Assembly (NCBI GenBank): GCA_944349635.1
Contig: CALVNH010000005.1
Span: 33,442 to 97,441 of the forward strand
From: an uncultured Clostridia bacterium
Lineage (GTDB): Bacteria > Bacillota > Clostridia > Christensenellales > CAG-917
Direction of reading: 5' to 3'
DNA length: 64,000 bases
Part shown: piece after piece, positions 45,584 to 53,319 of the stretch
Position numbering within the stretch: position 1 is the first letter of the stretch
How the letters are laid out: every line of letters begins with the position of its first letter
Position numbers and translations under genes: made by a program
The notes under the pieces: model-generated
What the model was told of the DNA's origin: nothing
Databases searched by the model: none
The model's input: the letters and a program-made list of their open reading frames with translations, nothing else

Positions 45584-46396
45584 GTGACAGAAAGCATTGC
45601 GGAATTTTTATCTTCGATAACGGGCGGAAACCCTTATCTCACGTTGTTTATCATCTCCATAATTCCCGTGGTAGAGTTGCGCGGGGCGATTGTCCTTATG
45701 GGCGGAATGCCCGACATCAACGTGGTTGCCGGAATGTTCTGTTGTGTGGCGGGGTCTGCGGTGATAATCGTTCCGATGATACTTGTGATACGCCCCTTGA
45801 TAAGAAAACTCAAAAAGTCCAAAACTTTTGCAAAATTCGGCAAGAAAATGGAAGCGAATCTCGCAGACCGTGCCGAAAGCGTACATTCGGAATCCGACGC
45901 GCCGAAAGGGAAACTGTCCGTCGACACCAAAAAATTTTGGGGACTTTTCGTATTTGTTGCCGTTCCGCTTCCGATGACCGGCGCGTGGACGGGCTCCGCA
46001 ATAGGCGGAATTCTGGATTTCAAGGTCTGGAAAGCCGCGCTTGCCGTTTTCCTCGGCAACCTGGTTGCGGCGGGAATTCTGACGCTTTTGGTCGTGTTCA
46101 TTCCGAAAGGATATATGGACTTTTTCCTGTACGGATTTATCATTCTCGCGGTCGTGATATTCGTGTCGCTGTATTTTGCCAGGCTGAAACGCAACGAAAG
46201 ACGTTACGAACGAGAGACGGCACGCTACGGCAACCGCTCCCTTTACGAACTTGCGCAGATGGAAAAGGAAGCCAACGAAGAGGGAGTTGAACTCATCAAA
46301 AAAGAATACATCGACGAAGAGGGCAATCGGCACATAATCATAGGGAAGGACGAACAGGCAAACAAGAACGCCGTGAAAGACGAGGACAAGATTTAG
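45584..46396 (+). CDS. Small multidrug export family membrane protein (COG2426)
   Basis: 270 residues. The core of about 190 residues has four to five hydrophobic helices with LFIISIIPVVELRGAIVLMG, PMTGAWTGSAIGGIL and FLGNLVAAGI, matching the Sm_multidrug_ex family. A charged cytosolic loop sits near 75-110, and the last ~60 residues are a charged, probably helical tail. Drug export is only a family label. The start is GTG 45584, with GAGAGGTG upstream and placement 18 bases after the promoter; the frame is open further upstream but that part lies before the promoter. Confidence 0.85.
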   Translation: MTESIAEFLSSITGGNPYLTLFIISIIPVVELRGAIVLMGGMPDINVVAGMFCCVAGSAVIIVPMILVIRPLIRKLKKSKTFAKFGKKMEANLADRAESVHSESDAPKGKLSVDTKKFWGLFVFVAVPLPMTGAWTGSAIGGILDFKVWKAALAVFLGNLVAAGILTLLVVFIPKGYMDFFLYGFIILAVVIFVSLYFARLKRNERRYERETARYGNRSLYELAQMEKEANEEGVELIKKEYIDEEGNRHIIIGKDEQANKNAVKDEDKI

Positions 46397-46487
46397 TTTT
46401 TGCACAGGCTTTCCGTCGCGACCGTACAGAGCGTGGCGGCAGAGCGGAGCACGTTTGCCGAGGCAGATTTGCAGAAAAAGAGTAATG

Positions 46488-46515
46488 AAAAGCACCGCCG
46501 AAGCGGTGCTTTTTG
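46488..46515. terminator. Bidirectional terminator between convergent genes
   Basis: AAAAGCACCGC (46488-46498), four-base loop, GCGGTGCTTTT (46503-46513). On the minus strand the loop is the stable TTCG tetraloop closed by C-G. It serves fba and, less directly, the gene ending at 46396. Confidence 0.9.
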
Positions 46516-46535
46516 ATTTGACTTGGTTTTGTGTC

Positions 46536-47465
46536 TTACGCTTTTCCGTTGCAGCCGAGCACGTCGACGATTTTGTGTTTGACAACCGCGCGAACAGCAT
46601 CTCTTGCGGGCCCCAGATACTGACGGGGGTCGAAGTGAGAGGGGTTGAGCGCGAAGTGCTCTCTGATGGTGGCGGTGACGGCAAGACGGAGGTCGCTGTC
46701 GATGTTGATTTTGCAGACGGCCATGCTTGCGGCTTTGCGGAGCATTTCTTCGGGAACACCTTGTGCGCCGGGCATATTTCCGCCGTAGGTGTTAATAATC
46801 TTAACGTATTCCTGGGGAACGCTGGACGCACCGTGCAGGACGATGGGGAAACCGGGAAGACGTCTGCCGACTTCTTCGAGAATGTCGAAGCGGAGTTTGG
46901 GCTGACCCTTGAACTTGAATGCGCCGTGAGAAGTGCCGATTGCGATTGCGAGGGAATCGACACCCGTCTTCTCGACGAATTCCTGAACCTGGTCGGGGTC
47001 GGTGTAGCTGGCGTCTTTGGCGTCGACTTTGACGGCGTCCTCGATGCCCGCGAGTTTGCCCAGTTCGGCCTCGACGACGACGCCGTGGTCGTGAGCGTAT
47101 TCGACAACCTGTTTGGTGATGCTGATGTTTTCCGCGAAAGCGTGTGCGCTTGCGTCAATCATGACGGAAGTGAAACCGCTGTCCACGCAGTCCTTGCAGA
47201 GAGCAAAGCTGTCGCCGTGGTCAAGGTGCAGAGCAATGGGAAGACCGCTGGTTTCGACCGCCGCTTCGACCATTTTCTTGAGGTAGACGGTGTTGGCGTA
47301 CTTTCTCGCGCCTGCGGAGACCTGTAAAATAAGAGGAGCCTTCTCTTCGGTAGCGGCTTCGACGATACCTTGGATAATCTCCATATTGTTGACGTTGAAC
47401 GCACCGATGGCGTAACCGCCGTCGTATGCTTTCTTGAACATTTCGGTAGTGGTAACCAGTGGCAT
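46536..47465 (-). CDS. fba: Class II fructose-bisphosphate aldolase
   Basis: 309 residues. Cleaves fructose-1,6-bisphosphate in glycolysis. Zinc ligands and catalytic residues are in LHLDHGDSFALCK, VEAELGKLAGIED, IAIGTSHGAFKF and IVLHGASSVPQ. ATG 47465 follows TTGGAGGG; the in-frame codons upstream lie between promoter and this site and are not expected to be used. Monocistronic. Confidence 0.96.
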   Translation of the reverse strand: MPLVTTTEMFKKAYDGGYAIGAFNVNNMEIIQGIVEAATEEKAPLILQVSAGARKYANTVYLKKMVEAAVETSGLPIALHLDHGDSFALCKDCVDSGFTSVMIDASAHAFAENISITKQVVEYAHDHGVVVEAELGKLAGIEDAVKVDAKDASYTDPDQVQEFVEKTGVDSLAIAIGTSHGAFKFKGQPKLRFDILEEVGRRLPGFPIVLHGASSVPQEYVKIINTYGGNMPGAQGVPEEMLRKAASMAVCKINIDSDLRLAVTATIREHFALNPSHFDPRQYLGPARDAVRAVVKHKIVDVLGCNGKA

Positions 47466-47493
47466 AAATGTCCCTCCAAATTTGATTAAGGAC

Positions 47494-47522
47494 ATTATAC
47501 AACCCATTCGGGGAAAATACAA
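47494..47522 (-). promoter_or_regulatory. fba promoter
   Basis: On the minus strand TTGTAT (plus 47517-47522), a 17-base spacer and TATAAT (plus 47494-47499), about 30 bases before the start codon. Confidence 0.8.
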
Positions 47523-47577
47523 CCGTTTGGATTAAGTTGCGCAATATAATGCGCGCGAAATTAGCCGGGGAAAGCTG

Positions 47578-47605
47578 TTGCAAAACGGGTCCGCGGTGGT
47601 ATAAT
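47578..47605 (+). promoter_or_regulatory. Promoter of the M29 aminopeptidase gene
   Basis: TTGCAA at 47578-47583, a 16-base spacer and TATAAT at 47600-47605, 19 bases before the ATG. Confidence 0.7.
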
Positions 47606-47624
47606 AACGGCAAGAGGTGAATGT

Positions 47625-48743
47625 ATGTTAAGCAATCAAAGACAAAGAACACTCGCAAAAAATCTCGTGAATTACTCCTGCTCCGTAGGGCAGGGCGACA
47701 AGGTGTGGATAGACGTTTCGGGGTGTGACTCCGTGTTTACGGCTTTGCTCGTACAGGAAGTTTACGCGGCGGGCGGAATGCCGTTCGTCAATGTGCGCGA
47801 CAGCAGAGTTCAGCGTGAAATCCTGCGCGGCGCAAGCGACGAAATGCTGAACGTCTGGGCGGAGCGCGACGCTGCTTTTATGGACAAAATGGACTGCTAC
47901 ATCGGCGTTCGCGGGGGCAACAACAGCTATGAACTCTCCGACGTTCCCGACGACAGAATGCAGGCTTACGACAAGCTGTATTCCATAAAAGTGCACCACA
48001 ACATCAGGGTCAAAAAGACACGCTGGGTCATTCTGCGCTATCCCACGGAAGGTATGAGCCAGCTTGCGGGAATGAGCACGGAAGCCTTTGAGGACTATTT
48101 CTTCAATGTCTGTTGCCTGGATTACAAAAAGATGGACGAAGCGATGGAACCGCTTGTTAATCTGATAAATCGCACAGATAAAGTGCGTATTGTTGCAAAA
48201 GATACCGATATTTCGTTCTCGATAAAGGGTATAGGAGCGGTGAAATGCAGCGGACATTGCAACATTCCCGACGGCGAAGTTTACACCGCACCCGTCCGCG
48301 ACAGCGTCAACGGCACCATCGCATACAACGTGCCTTCCATAGAGAACGGCTTTAAGTTCGAGCAGGTGAAGCTGACGTTTGAAAAAGGCAAAATCGTGAA
48401 AGCCACCGCCAACGATTCCGAAAAAGCCAACGCCATATTCGACACGGACGAGGGCGCAAGATACGTCGGTGAGTTTTCTTTCGGGCTCAATCCCTATATC
48501 GACCGCGCGATAGGCGACATACTGTTCGACGAGAAAATCAGCGGTTCGATACACTTCACGCCGGGCGCGTGTTACGACGACGCTCCCAACGGAAACGTCA
48601 GTGCGGTGCACTGGGACCTGGTGCAGGTGCATACTCCCGAATACGGCGGCGGGGAAATCTATATGGACGGCGTGCTTGTCCGCAAGGACGGACGTTTCGT
48701 TCTCCCCGAACTTTTCGGGCTGAACCCCGAGAATCTCGTTTGA
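47625..48743 (+). CDS. M29-family metalloaminopeptidase
   Basis: 372 residues. NLVNYSCSVGQGDKVWIDV is the usual start region of AmpS/PepS/aminopeptidase T proteins. Metal ligands are placed in CNIPDGEVYTAP (Glu), ARYVGEFSFGLNP (Glu), SGSIHFTPG (His), and the HWDLVQ and YMDGVLVRKDGRF end. Cytosolic peptide trimming is the expected role. GAGGTGA precedes ATG 47625. Shorter than the ~410 residues typical of the family. Confidence 0.9.
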   Translation: MLSNQRQRTLAKNLVNYSCSVGQGDKVWIDVSGCDSVFTALLVQEVYAAGGMPFVNVRDSRVQREILRGASDEMLNVWAERDAAFMDKMDCYIGVRGGNNSYELSDVPDDRMQAYDKLYSIKVHHNIRVKKTRWVILRYPTEGMSQLAGMSTEAFEDYFFNVCCLDYKKMDEAMEPLVNLINRTDKVRIVAKDTDISFSIKGIGAVKCSGHCNIPDGEVYTAPVRDSVNGTIAYNVPSIENGFKFEQVKLTFEKGKIVKATANDSEKANAIFDTDEGARYVGEFSFGLNPYIDRAIGDILFDEKISGSIHFTPGACYDDAPNGNVSAVHWDLVQVHTPEYGGGEIYMDGVLVRKDGRFVLPELFGLNPENLV

Positions 48744-48793
48744 GACAGAGAGCAGAGCAAGAATTGCGAAAGAGCGATAACACGCAAAACGAA

Positions 48794-48825
48794 CAAGCCC
48801 GCAACGAGCGGGCTTGCTTTTTTTG
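48794..48825 (+). terminator. Terminator after the aminopeptidase gene
   Basis: CAAGCCCGC (48794-48802), loop AACGA, GCGGGCTTG (48808-48816), then CTTTTTTTG: a classical rho-independent terminator. Confidence 0.92.
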
Positions 48826-48851
48826 CGAAGCAGAGGTACGATAAGCGGCGG

Positions 48852-49343
48852 TCAGACGTCGCTGTCTTGAAAAAATTCTTCACGGTCTTCATTAAGCGCC
48901 GATTGTTTGAAAAGGCGCTTTTTGATGACGATGGCGGACAGAATGTAATTTACCGCCGCAATCAAAGGTTTTATTACGAAATACATCCAATACGGGGCAG
49001 CGGAAGTCGCAGGGAACCAACCGCCGTAAGATATCAGGTCGTAAAGTGACACATATTGCAACACCGCGCTTGTGAGAGACGCGGTTGCTTCGAGCAACAG
49101 GGCGAGTACGGCGATACCCAACGGCTTGTATTTGCAAAGTGCGAACACGAAAAACACCTCCGTACTCGCAACTGCCGTAGCATACAGACCGAGAGCCGGG
49201 GATTTGTCGGCAAGGTGCTTTTTCGCGGTGTAAAGCAAAATTTTACCCGTCAGCCCGTAGAGAGCGGCGAGCGCGGATTTATCCCCGTTTGACACGCAAG
49301 AGCAATGCGTTGACGTCGGATACCAGTCGGTCCATGAATTCAA
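48852..49343 (-). CDS. Uncharacterised small membrane protein
   Basis: Up to 163 residues. About four hydrophobic segments are visible: TAVASTEVFFVFALC, PLGIAVLALLLEATASL, LQYVSLYDLISYGGWF, and MYFVIKPLIAAVNYILSAIVI, followed by a charged tail (KKRLFKQSALNEDREEF). No family recognised. The start is uncertain: TTG 49343 is the outermost option, the frame is open to a stop near 49400, and internal GTG codons are possible; no ribosome binding site is convincing. It may be a shortened gene. Confidence 0.6.
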   Translation of the reverse strand: MNSWTDWYPTSTHCSCVSNGDKSALAALYGLTGKILLYTAKKHLADKSPALGLYATAVASTEVFFVFALCKYKPLGIAVLALLLEATASLTSAVLQYVSLYDLISYGGWFPATSAAPYWMYFVIKPLIAAVNYILSAIVIKKRLFKQSALNEDREEFFQDSDV

Positions 49344-49492
49344 AATAACACTCTGTTCGGGCGGTTGACAAGTTCGCGCGGATTGTCGGGCGAGAATTCA
49401 CGCAGGGTTTTTCGTGTTGCGGCTTTCAAACGAAGCGATTTATCCTGTTTGCGACGCGAAACCGAACCGATTGTGCGGGGCATACGAAGCGA

Positions 49493-49521
49493 TTGTGCCT
49501 TCCGTCGGTTGCGCCTACAAT
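49493..49521 (+). promoter_or_regulatory. Possible promoter of a very short transcript
   Basis: TTGTGC at 49493-49498, a 17-base spacer and TACAAT at 49516-49521. A terminator-like hairpin starts 28 bases further on. Confidence 0.4.
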
Positions 49522-49548
49522 ATTAAACTCTTGTATCATTATGGTTAC

Positions 49549-49587
49549 AGCCCTTCGAAAGGAGGGCTTCTTTTTGTCATTTTTTTG
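49549..49587 (+). terminator. Terminator-like hairpin upstream of the gap gene
   Basis: AGCCCT (49549-49554) pairs with AGGGCT (49563-49568) around an 8-base loop, followed by TCTTTTTGTCATTTTTTT. No plus-strand gene precedes it, so it probably ends a short RNA or insulates gap. Confidence 0.6.
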
Positions 49588-49598
49588 GTGCAATTTGC

Positions 49599-49627
49599 TT
49601 GTGTTTTTTTAATAAACTATGTACAAT
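49599..49627 (+). promoter_or_regulatory. gap promoter
   Basis: TTGTGT (49599-49604), a 17-base spacer and TACAAT (49622-49627). An overlapping alternative is TTGCTT (49595-49600) with TATGTA (49618-49623), also 17 bases apart. Confidence 0.6.
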
Positions 49628-49702
49628 ATAACAACGTAAACGGGCTTCGATTGTTTACCCGTGAAACTAATTCGAAAAAACCTTTTTTGGAGGAATCATA
49701 TT

Positions 49703-50722
49703 ATGGCAAAAAACGTTAGAGTTGCTATCAACGGCTTCGGCAGAATCGGCCGTCTCGCTTTCAGACAGATGTTCGGCGCGAAGGGTTACGAAATCGTCGC
49801 CATCAACGACCTCACCGACTCCAAGATGCTTGCTCATCTGCTCAAATACGACAGCGCACAGGGCAGATACGCTCTCGCTGACAAAGTGGAAGCCAAAGAG
49901 GGCGCAATCGTCGTGGACGGCAAGGAAATCAAAATCTACGCAGAGAAGAATGCGGCAGACCTTCCCTGGAAGGAAGTCGGCGTAGACGTCGTGCTCGAAT
50001 GCACCGGTTTCTACACCTCCAAAGCCAAAGCGCAGGCTCACATCGACGCAGGCGCGAAGAAAGTCGTCATTTCCGCTCCCGCGGGCAACGACCTTCCCAC
50101 CATCGTTTACAGCGTCAACGAGAAAACTCTGACCAAAGAGGACACCATCATTTCCGCGGCGTCCTGCACCACCAACTGCCTGGCTCCCATGGCGGCGACC
50201 CTCAACAAGCTCGCTCCCATCGAAAGCGGTATCATGAGCACCATTCACGCTTACACCGGCGACCAGATGGTTCTCGACGGACCCCATCGCAAGGGTGACC
50301 TCCGCCGCGCCCGCGCAGCAGCCATCAATATCGTTCCCAACAGCACCGGTGCAGCAAAGGCAATCGGTCTTGTCATTCCCGAACTGAACGGCAAGCTCAT
50401 CGGTTCCGCACAGCGCGTGCCCGTGCCCTCCGGTTCCACCACCATTCTGGTTGCGACCTGCAAAGGCAACGTCACCGTCGACGCCATCAACGAAGCCATG
50501 AAGGCCGCACAGTCCGATTCCTTCGGTTACAACGAGGACCAGATTGTTTCCAGCGACGTCATCGGCATGACCTACGGCTCTTTGTTCGACGCGACCCAGA
50601 CCATGGTCAAATACATGCCCGAACTGGATTGCACTCAGGTTCAGATTGTCAGCTGGTACGACAACGAGAACAGCTACACCAGCCAGATGGTCCGCACCAT
50701 CAAATACTTCGCGGAGCTGTAA
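49703..50722 (+). CDS. gap: Glyceraldehyde-3-phosphate dehydrogenase, type I
   Basis: 339 residues. NAD site [17 protein letters not shown], catalytic cysteine in [13 protein letters not shown], phosphate site [10 protein letters not shown], and [35 protein letters not shown] fixes ATG 49703. Monocistronic, with its own promoter and terminator, as suits a highly expressed glycolytic gene; its codons are strongly biased in the same way as the ribosomal genes. Confidence 0.98.
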   Translation: MAKNVRVAINGFGRIGRLAFRQMFGAKGYEIVAINDLTDSKMLAHLLKYDSAQGRYALADKVEAKEGAIVVDGKEIKIYAEKNAADLPWKEVGVDVVLECTGFYTSKAKAQAHIDAGAKKVVISAPAGNDLPTIVYSVNEKTLTKEDTIISAASCTTNCLAPMAATLNKLAPIESGIMSTIHAYTGDQMVLDGPHRKGDLRRARAAAINIVPNSTGAAKAIGLVIPELNGKLIGSAQRVPVPSGSTTILVATCKGNVTVDAINEAMKAAQSDSFGYNEDQIVSSDVIGMTYGSLFDATQTMVKYMPELDCTQVQIVSWYDNENSYTSQMVRTIKYFAEL

Positions 50723-50736
50723 GAATCCGAAAACCG

Positions 50737-50766
50737 ACCCCGTCCGCAAAGGACGGGGTTTTTTTA
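50737..50766 (+). terminator. gap terminator
   Basis: ACCCCGTCC (50737-50745), loop GCAAA, GGACGGGGT (50751-50759), then a run of seven T. Confidence 0.93.
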
Positions 50767-50816
50767 TGCTTTTTTTCGTGCGCAACGGAAGGATTGTGCG
50801 TTTTTGCGAAAAATGT

Positions 50817-50845
50817 TTGCATTCTATAATTACAGATGTTAAAAT
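50817..50845 (+). promoter_or_regulatory. Promoter of the alcohol dehydrogenase gene
   Basis: TTGCAT (50817-50822), a 17-base spacer and TAAAAT (50840-50845). A perfect TATAAT at 50825-50830 lies within the same stretch but has only a weak TTTGCG upstream. Confidence 0.55.
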
Positions 50846-50896
50846 AATACATAATTAAACCAACAGCGAAGACCATTCGTATTGCGGAGGAGATTT

Positions 50897-52105
50897 ATGA
50901 ACGCATTGTACAAGTTTTATTGCAGATGTTATCAAAAGGTAATGTACGTTGCCGAGTGCTTCCTGCCTTGGCGCGTGCCCGAACAGATTTCGGGTGAGGG
51001 CAGCCTCAAAAAGCTCCCGAAGTTCGCAAAGAGCAAGGGATTTACCAGCGCATTGCTCGTCACCGACGAGGGACTCAGCAAACTCGGTATGGCAGACCCC
51101 ATCGTTCAGGGCTTCAAGGAAGAAGGGCTCAACATCGTCGTGTTTGACAAAGTCGTGCCCAACCCCACCATCACCAACATCGAAGACGGTCTCAAAATGT
51201 ACAAGGAAAACAAATGCGACGTCATCATCGCTCTGGGCGGCGGTTCTCCCATGGACTGCGCAAAGGGTATAGGCGCAAGAGTGGCGCGTCCCAACAAACC
51301 CATTTCCAAGATGAAAGGCGTGCTCAAAGTTTTCCGCAAATTGCCTCCGCTGGTTGCCATTCCCACCACTTCCGGAACGGGCAGCGAAGCCACTCTCGCG
51401 GCGGTCATCTCCAACCCCGAAACTCACGAGAAATATCCCATCAACGACCCCGTGCTCATTCCGCATTATGCCGTCATGGACCCGTTGCTCACAGTAGGTC
51501 TGCCCAAACACATCACTTCCACGACCGGTATGGACGCACTGACTCACGCGGTGGAAGCCTACATCGGCAGCGAAAACACCAAGAAGACGAAAGAGTATGC
51601 CATCGAAGCCACGCAACTCATCTTCAAATATCTCAAACGCGCCTATGACAACGGTCAGGACATCGAAGCCAGAAGCCAGATGCAAAAGGCGTCCTTGCTT
51701 GCGGGTATGGCGTTCACCAGAGCGTATGTGGGTTACGTCCACGCAATAGCGCACACCCTCGGCGGTTTCTACGGAGTGCCTCACGGTCTTGCCAATGCGG
51801 TCATTCTGCCTCACGTCATCGAAGCTTACGGCGAGTCCGCATACAAGAAGCTGGCTCAACTCGCCGATGCCGTCGGCATTCAGGGCGCAACCGTCGCCGA
51901 CAAGGCAAAAGCGTTCATCAAAGCTGTCCGCGAAATGAACGAATATATGGGCATTCCTTCCAAAATCGAAGGAAAATGGACCATTCAGGACAAGGATATT
52001 CCCACTATGGTGGAGCGCGCCCTCAAAGAAGGCAATCCTCTTTACCCCGTTCCCGAAATCTGGGGGACCGAGGAGATGTACGCAATGTTCCAGAAAATCA
52101 AATAA
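50897..52105 (+). CDS. Iron-containing alcohol dehydrogenase
   Basis: 402 residues, group III metal-dependent dehydrogenase. GGGSPMDCAKGIGA binds NAD(P), PTTSGTGSEAT follows, and metal ligands are in MDALTHAVEAYIG and HAIAHTLGGFYGVPHG. It probably reduces an aldehyde in fermentation; substrate is unknown. The first ~20 residues are aromatic-rich (MNALYKFYCRCYQKVMYV), an extension seen in one butanol-dehydrogenase-like branch. GCGGAGGAG fixes ATG 50897. Confidence 0.94.
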   Translation: MNALYKFYCRCYQKVMYVAECFLPWRVPEQISGEGSLKKLPKFAKSKGFTSALLVTDEGLSKLGMADPIVQGFKEEGLNIVVFDKVVPNPTITNIEDGLKMYKENKCDVIIALGGGSPMDCAKGIGARVARPNKPISKMKGVLKVFRKLPPLVAIPTTSGTGSEATLAAVISNPETHEKYPINDPVLIPHYAVMDPLLTVGLPKHITSTTGMDALTHAVEAYIGSENTKKTKEYAIEATQLIFKYLKRAYDNGQDIEARSQMQKASLLAGMAFTRAYVGYVHAIAHTLGGFYGVPHGLANAVILPHVIEAYGESAYKKLAQLADAVGIQGATVADKAKAFIKAVREMNEYMGIPSKIEGKWTIQDKDIPTMVERALKEGNPLYPVPEIWGTEEMYAMFQKIK

Positions 52106-52130
52106 TTTTTTCGGAACGCCGAATGCAACA

Positions 52131-52158
52131 AAAAATCCCGCCGGACGGCGGGATTTTT
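52131..52158. terminator. Bidirectional terminator between convergent genes
   Basis: AAAAATCCCGCC (52131-52142), loop GGAC, GGCGGGATTTTT (52147-52158). Works for the alcohol dehydrogenase and the lipid kinase. Confidence 0.93.
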
Positions 52159-52227
52159 ATGATATTGAATATCGTTTGGGGAAGAGTGCGTCGGGAAGTT
52201 TTCCGTTCCGTTGCTTTTGCCGCGCGC

Positions 52228-53094
52228 TTATCTGAACACTTTCAGCACGTTGTGCACGACTTTGCAGTCCAGTTTCTGTTCGTCCACGATTTCCCCGTCG
52301 GTCTCGATTTTACCGCCGTCGAGGCATTCGATGGAGACTTCCTTAGCCCTGTATTCCTCGGTGCAGGGTTGACCGATGTGCTTGCCTTTCAGGAATTTTA
52401 CGAGCATACCGGGAATTTGTCTTTTCTTGATTTCGTTCACGAGAACGACGTCGAGCAGTCCGTCGTCAACGACGGCGTTTGCGCAGATGGGCATTCCGCC
52501 GCCGATGCAACTGCCGTTGCCCACGCCAATCATGAACACGGTTTTTTCCATGGATTTGCCGTCGAGGGTAAGCCTCAGATGGTGGAACCTGACGTGGAGC
52601 AGAGTGTCGATGAGTGCGGCGTAATATTTGGCTTTGCCTTTGAACGCTTTCATTTCGGCGTAGCGCACCAGGACGTCGACGTCCATTCCCGTGCCCGCAA
52701 CGTTCAGGCACCGTCTTGTGCCGAGGTCGATGTAGTCGACGTAACCGACGTTGTCTTTCAGAATGAGTTCCACCGCGCTTTTGATGTCGGCGGGGTGTTT
52801 GCTGGCGCGGATAAAGTCGTTGCCCGTGCCGCACGCCACAATTCCCAGCGTGACGTTGTCGAAGTTCTCTATGCCGTTCAGAACCTCGTTGAAAGAGCCG
52901 TCGCCGCCCATTACGATGAGCTTCGTGCCGGGCTTTGCGGACAGTTCGCGGGCGATTTCCGTGGCGTGACCCGCTCTTTCGGTGTTGTGAACGGTGTATT
53001 CCGCGCCGTGTGCTTTGAGCACTTCCTCGGCGATTTTCAATGCTTTCAGGCTCTTTCCCTTTCCCCCTAAGGGATTGATTATGATATCATACAT
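52228..53094 (-). CDS. Diacylglycerol/lipid kinase family protein (YegS/DgkB type)
   Basis: 288 residues. IINPLGGKGKSLK at the N-terminus, the nucleotide site VMGGDGSFNEVLNGI, GIVACGTGNDFIRAS, and DGLLDVVLV in the second domain. Phosphorylates diacylglycerol or a related lipid at the membrane. ATG 53094 starts MYDIIINPLGGKG; a TTG three codons earlier is less likely. Confidence 0.92.
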   Translation of the reverse strand: MYDIIINPLGGKGKSLKALKIAEEVLKAHGAEYTVHNTERAGHATEIARELSAKPGTKLIVMGGDGSFNEVLNGIENFDNVTLGIVACGTGNDFIRASKHPADIKSAVELILKDNVGYVDYIDLGTRRCLNVAGTGMDVDVLVRYAEMKAFKGKAKYYAALIDTLLHVRFHHLRLTLDGKSMEKTVFMIGVGNGSCIGGGMPICANAVVDDGLLDVVLVNEIKKRQIPGMLVKFLKGKHIGQPCTEEYRAKEVSIECLDGGKIETDGEIVDEQKLDCKVVHNVLKVFR

Positions 53095-53132
53095 AATAAA
53101 CAAACAACCTCTCGTGTATGGATATTGTAACT

Positions 53133-53161
53133 ATTTTATTGCATTGAACAATATATGTCAA
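53133..53161 (-). promoter_or_regulatory. Promoter of the lipid kinase gene
   Basis: On the minus strand a perfect TTGACA (plus 53156-53161), a 17-base spacer and TAAAAT (plus 53133-53138), about 35 bases before the start. Confidence 0.8.
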
Positions 53162-53235
53162 GTGTAATGAATTTATAAACCTTTCTTGCCTGCAAAAGCC
53201 CGAAAACGTCGCGTCGACGTCGACAGTCGGGTTGC

Positions 53236-53264
53236 TTGACAAGCGCGGTTACGTCTGTTAGCAT
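53236..53264 (+). promoter_or_regulatory. Promoter of the MATE gene
   Basis: TTGACA (53236-53241), a 17-base spacer ending in TGT (extended -10) and TAGCAT (53259-53264). A 12-base palindrome GTCGACGTCGAC (53213-53224) lies 11 bases upstream and may be a regulator site. Confidence 0.65.
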
Positions 53265-53319
53265 AGGGCACGGTAACCGCTCGGGAGTTGTCGGGCGGAC
53301 GGCGTTTAAGGGTGAGGTA

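Larger units (their letters stand above)
49344..49702. other. Gap upstream of gap with promoter and terminator elements
   Basis: No conserved gene. It holds a possible short transcript (promoter at 49493, hairpin at 49549) and then the gap promoter region. The long T runs at 49571-49610 make the DNA strongly skewed. Confidence 0.55.

Noticed and set aside
45608-47158. Minus-strand open frame of 516 codons across two genes
   Set aside because: It runs antisense to the export protein and out of frame through fba, crossing the terminator between them; no start signals.
49414-49719. 101-codon open frame upstream of gap
   Set aside because: It spans a terminator hairpin, the T runs and the gap promoter, and overlaps the gap start.
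51976-53070. Plus-strand open frame of 364 codons over the lipid kinase
   Set aside because: It is antisense to a clear kinase gene with intact motifs and crosses a strong terminator.
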